Below, in pieces: positions 1 through 6,823 of a stretch of 59,244 bases of DNA. Origin of the DNA: Desertimonas flava (GTDB lineage: Bacteria; Actinomycetota; Acidimicrobiia; Acidimicrobiales; Ilumatobacteraceae); NCBI RefSeq assembly GCF_003426815.1, contig NZ_QKYK01000035.1:1-59244 (forward strand), read 5' to 3'. The position numbers and the translations under genes are program-made. Every line of letters begins with the position of its first letter. The first letter of the stretch is position 1. The notes under the pieces are model-generated. The model was not told the DNA's origin. It saw nothing but the letters and a program-made list of their open reading frames with translations, and ran no database searches.

Positions 1-66
1 TCAGAGCCCCAACCGCGACCGCAGATCAAGGCCCACCCCGCGACCAGACCGCAACCCGGAGCAACA

Positions 67-294
67 TCAACTCTCCCATGTCGGGCGAGCGCCGAAGGCG
101 CTCATGATTGGTGTCACACAGTTTCCGGGCCGTCTGCGACGCGGATCTGACTCCACGAAGATCGCCTCGGGGCCTTCAGGTGCGACCCCGTCGTAGGGTG
201 GCTCGTAGACCCGGGAAGGTTCGACGACGCCACGTGCTGTGAGCTCGTCGGTGATCAGCGTCACGAACTGGATTGGTTGGGGCTGTCGCGCTTG
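67..294 (-). pseudogene. Decayed C-terminal end of a type I restriction R subunit (HsdR/EcoEI-like)
   Basis: A short minus-strand reading segment contains 'QFVTLITDEL' and 'ARGVVEPSRVYEPPYDG' followed by 'GPEAIF'. From memory this matches the end of type I restriction HsdR subunits, where a helical piece with '(T)xxGVxxPxxLYExPF' is followed by '(H/P)xGPExIF' and a last helix. The in-frame TGA at 295-297 lies directly upstream, and downstream the reading turns into an Arg-rich run and stops, so the last helix is missing. No other hsdR, hsdM or hsdS sequence is in the window. It is therefore best read as a remnant left by loss of a restriction locus that lay to the right of this piece. A chance resemblance in a 65-residue stretch cannot be excluded. 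Confidence 0.45.
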
Positions 295-358
295 TCATCG
301 CTCACGTTCATCTGCCAGAACGCGTGGTCGGCTCGGCCCGCGAAATCGCAGGTATTGC

Positions 359-388
359 TTGGCATTGCGCGAACGACCTGCGTACACT
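359..388 (+). promoter_or_regulatory. Candidate sigma70-type promoter for the small ORF at 395
   Basis: TTGGCA at 359-364 and TACACT at 383-388 are separated by 18 nt. The -10 box ends 6 nt before the GTG at 395, the geometry expected for a leaderless transcript. Seen by eye only. Confidence 0.4.
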
Positions 389-394
389 GCTTTC

Positions 395-523
395 GTGCTC
401 GCCGCGGTCGTCGCCGCTCTTGCCACCGGCTCCGCCGCTGTGGCCGCAGCAGTCGTAGCAGCACGCCGCCCCGCACCTGTACTCATTCCGGTACGGGTTC
501 GGCGGGGAACGCGCCGCCGCTGA
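395..523 (+). CDS. Possible small single-pass membrane protein (42 aa), leaderless
   Basis: Starting at the GTG at 395, this frame encodes 42 residues: an Ala/Val-rich hydrophobic stretch of about 23 residues followed by a Pro and an Arg-rich tail ending in RRR. This is the layout of a single transmembrane helix with a positive cytoplasmic end. No family is recognised. The case for a real gene is the promoter-like TTGGCA/TACACT pair ending 6 nt upstream, which would give a leaderless mRNA. The case against it is that GC-rich DNA easily gives Ala/Val/Arg strings. It lies 104 nt before the malic enzyme gene on the same strand and could share its transcript. Confidence 0.35.
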   Translation: MLAAVVAALATGSAAVAAAVVAARRPAPVLIPVRVRRGTRRR

Positions 524-627
524 CCCGGCCGCTCGGCCCCGCCCATTCCCACCGGACTCCGGTGCGCGAAGGGCGACTTCTTCTCTCACCGGCATCCGGT
601 CCCGTCCACCCAACGACGTGAGGACCC

Positions 628-1863
628 ATGTCAATCACCAGCGAACCCGATACCGACACTCCACCGCTGACGAGCGCGGCCCTGGCCGCTGATCCGCTGA
701 CCGCAGATCCGTTGCTCGCCGATCCGGCGTTCCCGGTGCACGTGGGCGGCAAGCTCGTCGTCCAGTCCCGCACGGCCGTGGACGGTCCCGACGACCTGTC
801 GCTCGTCTACACGCCGGGCGTCGGTCGCGTCTCCCAGGCCGTCGCCGACGAACCCGATGCCGTGTGGCGCTACACCGGCCGCGGCAACGCCGTCGCCGTG
901 TTGAGCAACGGCACCGCGGTGCTCGGGCTCGGCGACATCGGGCCGGAGGCCGCGCTGCCGGTCATGGAGGGCAAGGCCGTGCTGTTCAAGCAGTTCGGCG
1001 GGGTCGACGCCTACCCGGTGTGCGTGAACGCGCGGACCGTCGACGAGATGGTGGCCATCGGCAAGGCGATCGCCCCGACGTTCGGTGGCATCAACCTCGA
1101 GGACATCGCCGCGCCGCAGTGCTTCGAGATCGAGCGCCGGCTGCAGGAGGAGGTGGACATCCCCGTCGTCCACGACGACCAGCACGGCACGGCCATCGTG
1201 GTGCTCGCCGCCCTCATCAACACGGCGAAGGTCGTCGGCAAGCCGCTCGCCGACATGACGGTGACGATCATCGGAGTCGGCGCTGCGGGACGGGCGTGCT
1301 CCGAGCTGTTGCACGCGTATGGCATCGGCGACGTGATCGGCGTCGACCGCAACGGCATCCTCGACGGCTCACGGCGCGACGTCACCGAGGCCAAGCGCTG
1401 GTTCGTCGACATCGGCAACCGGTGGGGACGCCGCGGCGACGTCGACGAGGCGATCCGCGGCGCCGATGTCGTGATCGGCCTCTCCGGCCCAGGGGCGTTC
1501 GGCATCGACGCGCTGGCGACGATGAACGATGGCGCCGCGGTGTTCGCGCTCGCCAATCCGGTCCCCGAGGTGATGCCGTCCGACGTGCCGTCCAACGTGG
1601 CCGTCGTCGCCACCGGTCGCAGCGACTTCGCCAATCAGATCAACAACGTGCTCGCGTTCCCAGGGCTCTTTCGCGGTCTGCTCGACTCGGGCGCGCGTGC
1701 CTGCACCCGCGAGATGAAACTGGCCGCCGCTTCGGCGCTCGCCGGCATCGTCACCGACCCGCGGCCCGACCGCATCATCCCGGGAGCGTTCGAGCCGGGC
1801 GTTGCCGATCGGGTTTCTGCCGCCGTTCGGGCCCACGTGATGGACTCCGCCCGCAAGGTCTGA
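628..1863 (+). CDS. Malic enzyme (oxaloacetate-decarboxylating malate dehydrogenase)
   Basis: This 411-residue protein converts L-malate plus NAD(P)+ to pyruvate, CO2 and NAD(P)H in the cytoplasm. The N-terminal malic domain shows '[11 protein letters not shown]', the metal-binding region '[15 protein letters not shown]' and '[12 protein letters not shown]', all hallmarks of short bacterial malic enzymes. The second half begins with the dinucleotide-binding motif '[10 protein letters not shown]' and contains 'ALANPVPEV'. It is about the usual size for short malic enzymes that lack the phosphotransacetylase domain of E. coli MaeB. The first 35 residues are a Thr/Ala/Asp-rich extension. A GTGAGGA ribosome site precedes the ATG. 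Cofactor preference cannot be read from sequence by eye. The gene ends in a strong hairpin shared with the convergent HD gene. Confidence 0.93.
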   Translation: MSITSEPDTDTPPLTSAALAADPLTADPLLADPAFPVHVGGKLVVQSRTAVDGPDDLSLVYTPGVGRVSQAVADEPDAVWRYTGRGNAVAVLSNGTAVLGLGDIGPEAALPVMEGKAVLFKQFGGVDAYPVCVNARTVDEMVAIGKAIAPTFGGINLEDIAAPQCFEIERRLQEEVDIPVVHDDQHGTAIVVLAALINTAKVVGKPLADMTVTIIGVGAAGRACSELLHAYGIGDVIGVDRNGILDGSRRDVTEAKRWFVDIGNRWGRRGDVDEAIRGADVVIGLSGPGAFGIDALATMNDGAAVFALANPVPEVMPSDVPSNVAVVATGRSDFANQINNVLAFPGLFRGLLDSGARACTREMKLAAASALAGIVTDPRPDRIIPGAFEPGVADRVSAAVRAHVMDSARKV

Positions 1864-1867
1864 CGCA

Positions 1868-1909
1868 GACGCTGGCCTGACCCGGCCGTGACCGGGTCAG
1901 GCCAGCGTC
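1868..1909. terminator. 18-bp perfect hairpin between convergent genes
   Basis: Arms 1868-1885 and 1892-1909 are perfectly complementary around a 6-nt loop (CCGTGA). The hairpin starts 5 nt after the malic enzyme stop, and its right arm covers the last codons and stop of the convergent HD gene. It most likely terminates both transcripts. There is no long T-run. Confidence 0.75.
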
Positions 1910-2571
1910 GCCAGCTCGGCGGTGAGGTTGGCCCGGGCGAGCTGGTCCCATCGCTCGGCGCCGGCGTCGGTGAGGTAGAGCCGCTGTCGCTCGAGCAGCG
2001 TGCGCACCACGGCGCCGCGTCCCACCCGCCAGGCGGCGTCGTCGACGTGGGCGTACTCGGCGCGAACACCGGTGGCGTACGCCTGATACGCCGCGGCGTC
2101 GCTGCCCAGCACCGCCAAGTCGGCGTCCAGGAGCACGGCACGCGTCAGATCGGCGGGTGGTGCGTCGGCGTCGTCGGGCGTGATGTGGCCGGCGGTGGCG
2201 CGGATGTCGTCGGCCACGGCGGCGACCTCGCCGGCGGCCCAGCCGAGCGCGGCGAGCTGGCGGGTGGCGAGCAGCGCGCTCCGTTCCTCGTTGTCGGACG
2301 CCGTCGGGACGTAGACGGCGTCGTGGAAGAAGGCCGCGGCGACGGCGCGCGTCACGTCGACGATTCCCGATCCGGTCGCTCGGGCGGCCAGCTCGTGGAC
2401 GTGGCGCACCACCCACACGACGTGCCGCAGTCCGTGGTACCGGCGATGTGCCTGGCGATGGCGACCGACGACGTCGTCGAACACCTCGACCACGCGATGG
2501 GTCGGCGCCGGGGGATCACCTCGCGCGGCCACGCACGCCCAGGCGAGGCGCAGCTCGATCTCGTCGCTCAC
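1897..2571 (-). CDS. HD-superfamily predicted metal-dependent phosphohydrolase
   Basis: 224 residues. The motifs 'YHGLRHV' near residue 44 and 'FFHDAVY' near residue 81 are the His and His-Asp metal ligands of the HD-superfamily phosphohydrolase group COG4339-like, and 'LLDADLAVLG' near residue 146 carries a later conserved Asp. The substrate is unknown. Members are soluble and typically about 200 residues, so this one is full length. The GTG start at 2571 lies 7 nt after a CAGGCT box, so the mRNA is probably leaderless. It diverges from the DUF4031 gene with only 26 nt between start codons. Confidence 0.85.
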   Translation of the reverse strand: MSDEIELRLAWACVAARGDPPAPTHRVVEVFDDVVGRHRQAHRRYHGLRHVVWVVRHVHELAARATGSGIVDVTRAVAAAFFHDAVYVPTASDNEERSALLATRQLAALGWAAGEVAAVADDIRATAGHITPDDADAPPADLTRAVLLDADLAVLGSDAAAYQAYATGVRAEYAHVDDAAWRVGRGAVVRTLLERQRLYLTDAGAERWDQLARANLTAELATLA

Positions 2572-2578
2572 GGCCCCC

Positions 2579-2591
2579 AGCCTGGCAGGCT
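2579..2591. promoter_or_regulatory. Palindrome forming two divergent -10 boxes
   Basis: AGCCTG-G-CAGGCT is a perfect inverted repeat. Read to the right, CAGGCT (2586-2591) ends 6 nt before the GTG at 2598; read to the left, the same box (2584-2579) ends 7 nt before the GTG at 2571. The two leaderless promoters would share this site. Confidence 0.45.
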
Positions 2592-2597
2592 GTCGCC

Positions 2598-2882
2598 GTG
2601 ACCGTGCTCATCGACGATCCGCTGTGGTGGCACCTGGGGCGCAAGTGGTGCCACATGGTGTCGGATGTGTCGTACGACGAACTGCACGAGTTCGCCCAGG
2701 CCCGGGGGATCCCGCGCCGGGCGTTCCAGGGCGACCACTACGACATCCCCGACGAGTACCGGGCCGGGATGGTGGAGGCCGGGGCCGTGGAGGTGCCCAG
2801 TCGTGAGCTGTTGCGGCGCCTGCGCGCGGCGGGCCTGCGGCTGTCGCCGGCGGAACGCCGAGCCCGCGAAGCCGCCCGCTGA
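2598..2882 (+). CDS. DUF4031 family protein
   Basis: 94 residues, beginning 'TVLIDDPLWWHLGRKWCH' after the GTG, with 'GDHYDIPDEYR' in the middle and a basic C-terminal helix. This matches the DUF4031 family of small actinobacterial proteins as I recall it; function is unknown. The GTG at 2598 is preferred over an upstream in-frame start because upstream sequence is the antisense of the HD gene and because a -10-like box ends 6 nt before it. It may be co-regulated with the divergent HD hydrolase through the shared palindrome. Confidence 0.8.
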   Translation: MTVLIDDPLWWHLGRKWCHMVSDVSYDELHEFAQARGIPRRAFQGDHYDIPDEYRAGMVEAGAVEVPSRELLRRLRAAGLRLSPAERRAREAAR

Positions 2883-2891
2883 GCGCGCCGG

Positions 2892-3332
2892 TCACCATCG
2901 GGGTGGCTCGCCGAACAGGTCTCGAGGACACCACGCCACATCACCGGAGATGACGAACCAGTCGAGGAGCTCACTGCCGGCGTTCTCGGCGATCGTGCTG
3001 ATCTCCATCCAGCGTTCGGCGTCGCCGGGGAGCGGTCCGGGTTCGGGTCGGATCGTGGCCAGCACGAGCTCGCCCGGCCGGTCGGCCGCCGCCAGGGACT
3101 CGGCGAGCAGCTCGACGACGTCGATGACGGCGTCGGGGTGTTCGGCCTCCTCGACGGCGAGCATGGCGATCGTGTGGCGGTCCTCGAGGACGAGCGCCAG
3201 CACCTGTGGCCGGTCCGGCTGGTGACGGGCCTGGGCGAGGACGCCGAGGGCGTCGGCCGGGCAGGCGACCGGAATCGATGGGACGCGGCGTTCGACGACG
3301 GCGTCGCCGCGACGGCAGAAGAGTTCGGGCAT
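2892..3332 (-). CDS. Conserved hypothetical protein (146 aa)
   Basis: A compact acidic protein with no signal peptide or membrane segment. It contains 'PDRPQVLALVLEDRHTIA' and ends 'LLDWFVISGDVAWCPRDLF' with a closing Pro-Pro-Arg-Trp. The ending 'ELLDW(F/L)(V/I)' with a later Pro-Arg-(D/E)-Leu is reminiscent of RadC/JAB-type actinobacterial hypothetical proteins, but the full HxHxxxxxxxxxD zinc motif is not visible, so no function is assigned. GGAGGGG sits just upstream of the ATG at 3332. The 3' end lies 9 nt from the end of the convergent DUF4031 gene. Confidence 0.7.
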   Translation of the reverse strand: MPELFCRRGDAVVERRVPSIPVACPADALGVLAQARHQPDRPQVLALVLEDRHTIAMLAVEEAEHPDAVIDVVELLAESLAAADRPGELVLATIRPEPGPLPGDAERWMEISTIAENAGSELLDWFVISGDVAWCPRDLFGEPPRW

Positions 3333-3455
3333 CAGCCCCTCCCAGTGCTCGGGGGTGTGTACTGGGAGATGTCGGTGGCCCGATCGTACGGATGGGGTGT
3401 CGCAGAGTTCCTCGTCCGCCCGCTCGACTGCGTCGCGGCGACGAGCCGCGGCCGG

Positions 3456-4490
3456 TCAGACGCGGTCGACGGCGGCGTGGACGGCGCCTCGCACCAGCGT
3501 GACGGCGCGCTCGGTGTAGGCCGGATCGTGCCCGTCGACGGGCAGGTTGACGATTAGGCCGTCGAGTCCGACCGCGACGATCGCGGCCAACTGCTCGCTC
3601 ACCGCGTCCGCGGTCCCGGCGACCACGCGCTGGGTGAGCTGGGCGCGCGCATCGGGATTGGAGAGCACGCCGGTCGGGTCGGGGACGCCCTGGTTGGAGA
3701 GCAGGACCGCCAGCTGCCGATCGACGTCGGCGTCGTCGTCACCGACGACGAGGCTGAGCAAGGTGCTCGTGCGGACGGCGTCCTTCGGCCGGCCGGTCGT
3801 CTCGAGATGGCCGTGTAGGGCTTCCAGCTTGCGGGGGAGCTCGGAGATCGGAGCGATGATGTTCAGCTCGTCGGCGTACTGGGCAGCGAGCCGGAACGTC
3901 ACCTTCTCGCCCGATCCGCCGAGCATGATCGGCGGGCCGCCGGCCCGGATGGGCGCCGGATGGTTCCACGCTCCGTCGGTGCGGTAGTGGGTGCCGGTCA
4001 CGCTGCTCTGGTCCTCGGTGAACATCGCCCGGCAGATGCGGATGGCGTCCTCGAGTCGCTCGAAGCGCTCACGGAGGGGTGGGAAGTCCACGCCGAGCGC
4101 GTTGTGCTCGAGCTCGAACCAGGCGGCGCCGATGCCGAGCAGCGCCCGGCCGCGGGTGATGACGTCGAGCGTCGTGACCTGCTTCGCCAGCACCGCGGGT
4201 TGGCGGTAGGTGACGCCCGTGACGAGCGTGCCGAGGCGGATCGTCGACGTGCGGGCGCCGAGGGCGCCGAGCAGCGTGTAGGCCTCGAACATGTTGCGGT
4301 CCGGCGAGCCGAGCATCGCCAGCTGGAAGAAGTGGTCCATCACGAACACCGAGTCGGCACCCGCTCGTTCGGCCGTGGTCGCGACGGTCGCCACCGTCTC
4401 GAAGAGGTCGGCGTCGGCCACGCCGGGATACGTGAAGTTGGGGATCTGCAGGCCGACGCGGGTGTACGGGTAATTCGTCGCATCTGTCAT
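3456..4490 (-). CDS. LLM-class (luciferase-like, F420-type) flavin-dependent oxidoreductase
   Basis: About 344 residues forming a TIM-barrel luciferase-like monooxygenase domain: 'RVGLQIPNFTYPG' at the start, 'ADSVFVMDHFFQ' near 45, 'RIRLGTLVTGVTYR'-like segment 'STIRLGTLVTGVTYRQP' near 85, 'LDVITRGRALLGIGAAW' near 110 and 'GGPPIMLGGSGEK' near 190. This pattern is typical of actinobacterial F420-dependent oxidoreductases; the substrate is unknown. The ATG at 4490 is preferred over 4499 because TATCAT ends 7 nt upstream of it, which fits a leaderless mRNA. The gene diverges from a MarR regulator with a palindrome between the two promoters, so it is a likely target of that repressor. Confidence 0.88.
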   Translation of the reverse strand: MTDATNYPYTRVGLQIPNFTYPGVADADLFETVATVATTAERAGADSVFVMDHFFQLAMLGSPDRNMFEAYTLLGALGARTSTIRLGTLVTGVTYRQPAVLAKQVTTLDVITRGRALLGIGAAWFELEHNALGVDFPPLRERFERLEDAIRICRAMFTEDQSSVTGTHYRTDGAWNHPAPIRAGGPPIMLGGSGEKVTFRLAAQYADELNIIAPISELPRKLEALHGHLETTGRPKDAVRTSTLLSLVVGDDDADVDRQLAVLLSNQGVPDPTGVLSNPDARAQLTQRVVAGTADAVSEQLAAIVAVGLDGLIVNLPVDGHDPAYTERAVTLVRGAVHAAVDRV

Positions 4491-4504
4491 GGTCGACATG
4501 ATAG

Positions 4505-4524
4505 ATCATCGAAATCTCGATAAT
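4505..4524. promoter_or_regulatory. Candidate MarR operator (imperfect 20-bp palindrome)
   Basis: The 20 nt from 4505 to 4524 (ATCATCGAAATCTCGATAAT) match their own reverse complement at 16 of 20 positions. The site lies between the two inferred -10 boxes (4498-4503 for the LLM gene, 4548-4553 for marR), where a bound dimer would block both promoters. Confidence 0.5.
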
Positions 4525-4560
4525 CGTCACGACGGGCAAGTTTCTCGTATCGTGGAGGTC

Positions 4561-5058
4561 GTGACCGTTCCCGACGTCATGGCGAGCACCGGCTACCTGC
4601 TCTTCAAGGCAGGCGTGCTCGCGCAGCGAGGGCTCGACTCGGTGCTCACCGAGATGGGGCTCTCGTACCGGGAGTTCCTCGTGCTCGCCTTCACGTCGGC
4701 CGAGGAGCTGTCCCAGCAGGACGTGGCCCGGCGGCTCAGCACCGACCCCACGCTCATCGTCAACACCGTCGACGCCCTGGAGGCGCGCGGCGTGCTCGAG
4801 CGCACCCGCGACCCGCGCGATCGCCGGCGCTACGTCCTGGTGGTGACGGCCGAGGGCCGCAAGCTGCTGGCGAAGACGGCCAAGCTGGCGGCGGCAGCCG
4901 AGGGGGAGTTCCTCGCTCCGCTCGACGACGACGAGTGCCGGCAGCTCGGCTGCCTCCTGCGCACCGTGCTCACGCCGAAGCTCAGCTGGCTCGCCGAGGC
5001 GGAGACCGACGTCGACGTCGAGGCGGGGACCGGGACGAACGCCCGCGCCAACGGCTGA
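4561..5058 (+). CDS. MarR-family transcriptional regulator
   Basis: About 165 residues with a MarR-type winged helix: 'FKAGVLAQRGLDSVL' dimerisation helix, 'SQQDVARRLSTDPTLIVNTV' as the helix-turn-helix, and the wing 'RTRDPRDRRRYVLVVTAEG', whose DPRDRR signature is characteristic of MarR proteins. A longer frame exists back to 4489 but would overlap the LLM gene start. GTG at 4561 is favoured because TATCGT (4548-4553) ends 7 nt before it. It probably represses itself and the divergent LLM oxidoreductase through the palindrome at 4505-4524. The inducing ligand is unknown. Confidence 0.88.
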   Translation: MTVPDVMASTGYLLFKAGVLAQRGLDSVLTEMGLSYREFLVLAFTSAEELSQQDVARRLSTDPTLIVNTVDALEARGVLERTRDPRDRRRYVLVVTAEGRKLLAKTAKLAAAAEGEFLAPLDDDECRQLGCLLRTVLTPKLSWLAEAETDVDVEAGTGTNARANG

Positions 5059-5064
5059 CCGCCG

Positions 5065-5550
5065 TCAGAGGGCCGCCTCGTAAGCGGCGGCGAGCAGTTC
5101 GCTCGCGCGTGGCGCATCGGGATCCGGCCGCGGAACGCCGAGGTGCACCTCGCGCAGTTCGTCGATCATCGCGGCGATCAGTTCCGGGCCGCCGTCGCGG
5201 AGGACCTCGGCGCGGACCCGGAGGCGGCGCTCGCCGTCGCGATGGGCGAGGCCCCAGTTGCCGAGGGCGACCATCACCGGCAGGACCTGGATCCCGGCTT
5301 CGGTGAGCGAGTAGGCGGCCCGTTGGCCCCGGCGGGCGTCGTCGCGGCTGAGGAGGCCGGCGGCGACCAGTTGCTTGAGGCGGCTGGCGAGGATGTTGGA
5401 CGCGATGCCCTCCTCCGAGCCGGCGAGCAGCTCGCGGAAGTGCCGGCGGTTCCCGAACATGATGTCGCGCAGCACCAGCATCGCCCAAGGGTCGCCGAGC
5501 ACCTCGACCGCGGCGTTGATCGCACAGCCGGAGCGGGGCGTGGTGTCCAT
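5065..5550 (-). CDS. HxlR-family winged-helix transcriptional regulator
   Basis: About 161 residues. 'RSGCAINAAVEVLGDPWAML' at the start carries the Cys and the GDPW(A/T) motif of HxlR regulators, followed by 'LRDIMFGNRRHFRELL' and the recognition region 'IASNILASRLKQLVAAGLL'. The C-terminal half extends beyond the minimal 110-residue HxlR core. The ATG at 5550 follows GAGGAGG; an upstream in-frame start at 5637 would run through the operator region and is rejected. The gene is divergent from the reductase at 5661, with an inverted repeat in between, so autoregulation and control of that reductase are likely. Confidence 0.9.
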   Translation of the reverse strand: MDTTPRSGCAINAAVEVLGDPWAMLVLRDIMFGNRRHFRELLAGSEEGIASNILASRLKQLVAAGLLSRDDARRGQRAAYSLTEAGIQVLPVMVALGNWGLAHRDGERRLRVRAEVLRDGGPELIAAMIDELREVHLGVPRPDPDAPRASELLAAAYEAAL

Positions 5551-5582
5551 CGGGGTCCTCCTCGGGTGCCGACGAAAAGTGC

Positions 5583-5637
5583 TTGCAATTGACAACTGCT
5601 TCTGGCAAGGATAGTCGAAACGAGTTGCACATTGCAA
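5583..5637. promoter_or_regulatory. Candidate HxlR operator: widely spaced inverted repeat
   Basis: Left arm 5583-5596 (TTGCAATTGACAAC) and the reverse complement of 5624-5637 (TTGCAATGTGCAAC) agree at 11 of 14 positions, about 41 bp centre to centre, in an unusually AT-rich intergenic stretch. Both arms lie between the divergent HxlR and reductase genes. Confidence 0.45.
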
Positions 5638-5660
5638 TCACTTGCCACGAGGAGGCAGCC

Positions 5661-6332
5661 ATGTCACAGGTCCGTGTTCACAACTTCTCGATCTCGCTCG
5701 ACGGCTTCGGTACCGGCGAGGGCATCGCGCTCGACGCGCCGTTCGGCCACGCCGGCGAGCGACTTCACGAGTGGATGTTCGCCACCCGGTTCTGGCGTTC
5801 GATGGTCGGCCAGCCGGGTGGTTCGGCGGGTGTCGATGACGCCTTCGCCGAACGGCACGAGCCGGGGATCGGCGCCGAGATCATGGGACGGGGGAAGTTC
5901 AGCGCCTCGACCGGACCGTGGGAGCAGGTCGGCACCGAGGAGGAGTGGCGGGGCTGGTGGGGACCCAACCCGCCGTTCCACACACCAGTGTTCGTGCTCA
6001 CCCACCACACACGCCCGCCGATCGAGATGGAAGGCGGCACGGTCTTCCACTTCGTCGACGCCAGCCCGCAGGACGCCTTGGCCCTCGCCCGCGAGGCCGC
6101 GGGTGACCGCGACGTGCGCGTCGGTGGTGGCGCCACCATCGTGCGTGACTTCCTCGCCGCCGGCCTGATCGACACGGCCCACATCGTCCAGGTGCCGCTT
6201 CTCCTGGGTCGCGGCGTCCGGCTGTGGGACGGCCTCGAGACGCTCGACGAGCACTACGCCATCGAGGCGGTGTCGTCGCCGAGCGGCGTGACCCACCTCA
6301 CCCTCACACGGCGGGCCACGGACGATTCCTGA
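5661..6332 (+). CDS. RibD C-terminal/dihydrofolate reductase-like protein
   Basis: 223 residues of the RibD_C/DHFR-like fold used as a single-domain NAD(P)H reductase: 'VHNFSISLDGFGTG' at the N-terminus, 'GAEIMGRGKF' near 75, 'FVLTHHTRPPIEMEGG' near 112, the cofactor loop 'VRVGGGATIVRDFLAAGLID' near 153, and 'VPLLLGRGVRLWDGL'. Proteins of this group are usually annotated as dihydrofolate reductase family; their natural substrates are mostly unknown and this is not a housekeeping FolA or RibD. A GAGGAGG ribosome site precedes the ATG. Divergent from the HxlR regulator, which probably controls it. Confidence 0.9.
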   Translation: MSQVRVHNFSISLDGFGTGEGIALDAPFGHAGERLHEWMFATRFWRSMVGQPGGSAGVDDAFAERHEPGIGAEIMGRGKFSASTGPWEQVGTEEEWRGWWGPNPPFHTPVFVLTHHTRPPIEMEGGTVFHFVDASPQDALALAREAAGDRDVRVGGGATIVRDFLAAGLIDTAHIVQVPLLLGRGVRLWDGLETLDEHYAIEAVSSPSGVTHLTLTRRATDDS

Positions 6333-6347
6333 GCGACGGCGTGGGTC

Positions 6348-6794
6348 CTACGGACCGACGTCGTCGGCAACCAGTCCGAGCTGCTGGTAGACGCTGAGGC
6401 CGTCCCACATGCTCCAGGCCTCGACGATGCGGCCGCCGGCGAGGCGGTAGACGTCGACGCCTTCCATCGTAATCGTCTTGCCGGTCGGGGCCACCTTGCC
6501 GTACGGGCCGGTGTGCCGACCGGTGGTGCTCCATCGCAGCACCACCTTGTCGTCGTCGCCGAGCAGGTCGTCGATGCCGGTGCTGACATCGGTGAATCCG
6601 GCGAAGTACCGCTCCACGTCCGCCCGCATCGCCTCGATCGTGTTGCTCTCGGAGTCGCCCCAATGGGTGACCGCATCCGGCGCGACCACCTCGTCGATCA
6701 CGCTCGCGTCGCCGTCGCCCCAGAGGCGGTGATGGAAGCGCTCCACGATCCCCTTGTTCTCGTTCGGGATGGACGGGTGGTCGGGAGTGGTCAT
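6348..6794 (-). CDS. SnoaL-like / NTF2-fold protein (ester cyclase type)
   Basis: 148 residues with the cone-shaped NTF2-like fold: 'NKGIVERFHHRLWGDGD' at the start, 'VVAPDAVTHWGD' near 38, 'VVLRWSTTGRHTGPYG' near 90 and the ending segment 'VDVYRLAGGRIVEAWSMWDG'. This last motif is typical of SnoaL-type ester cyclases and related small hydrolases or isomerases; substrate unknown. The frame stays open far upstream as antisense of other genes, but the ATG at 6794 starts the recognisable domain. It lies 29 nt after the MFS gene on the same strand and is probably the last gene of the tetR-ABC-ABC-MFS unit. It ends 15 nt from the convergent reductase gene. Confidence 0.85.
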   Translation of the reverse strand: MTTPDHPSIPNENKGIVERFHHRLWGDGDASVIDEVVAPDAVTHWGDSESNTIEAMRADVERYFAGFTDVSTGIDDLLGDDDKVVLRWSTTGRHTGPYGKVAPTGKTITMEGVDVYRLAGGRIVEAWSMWDGLSVYQQLGLVADDVGP

Positions 6795-6823
6795 GGCAGG
6801 TTCGTTCCCCACAGGGGAGTGGA

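Larger units (their letters stand above)
1..394. other. Mostly non-coding left end
   Basis: Apart from the restriction-subunit remnant and the promoter at 359-388, no convincing gene is seen in 1-394. The first 66 nt show only a short Arg/Gly-rich minus-strand frame ending in TGA at 1-3. Confidence 0.5.

Noticed and set aside
5551..5637. Longer HxlR start at 5637
   Set aside because: The extra 29 residues would lie in the AT-rich operator region and do not resemble the family; GAGGAGG precedes the ATG at 5550.
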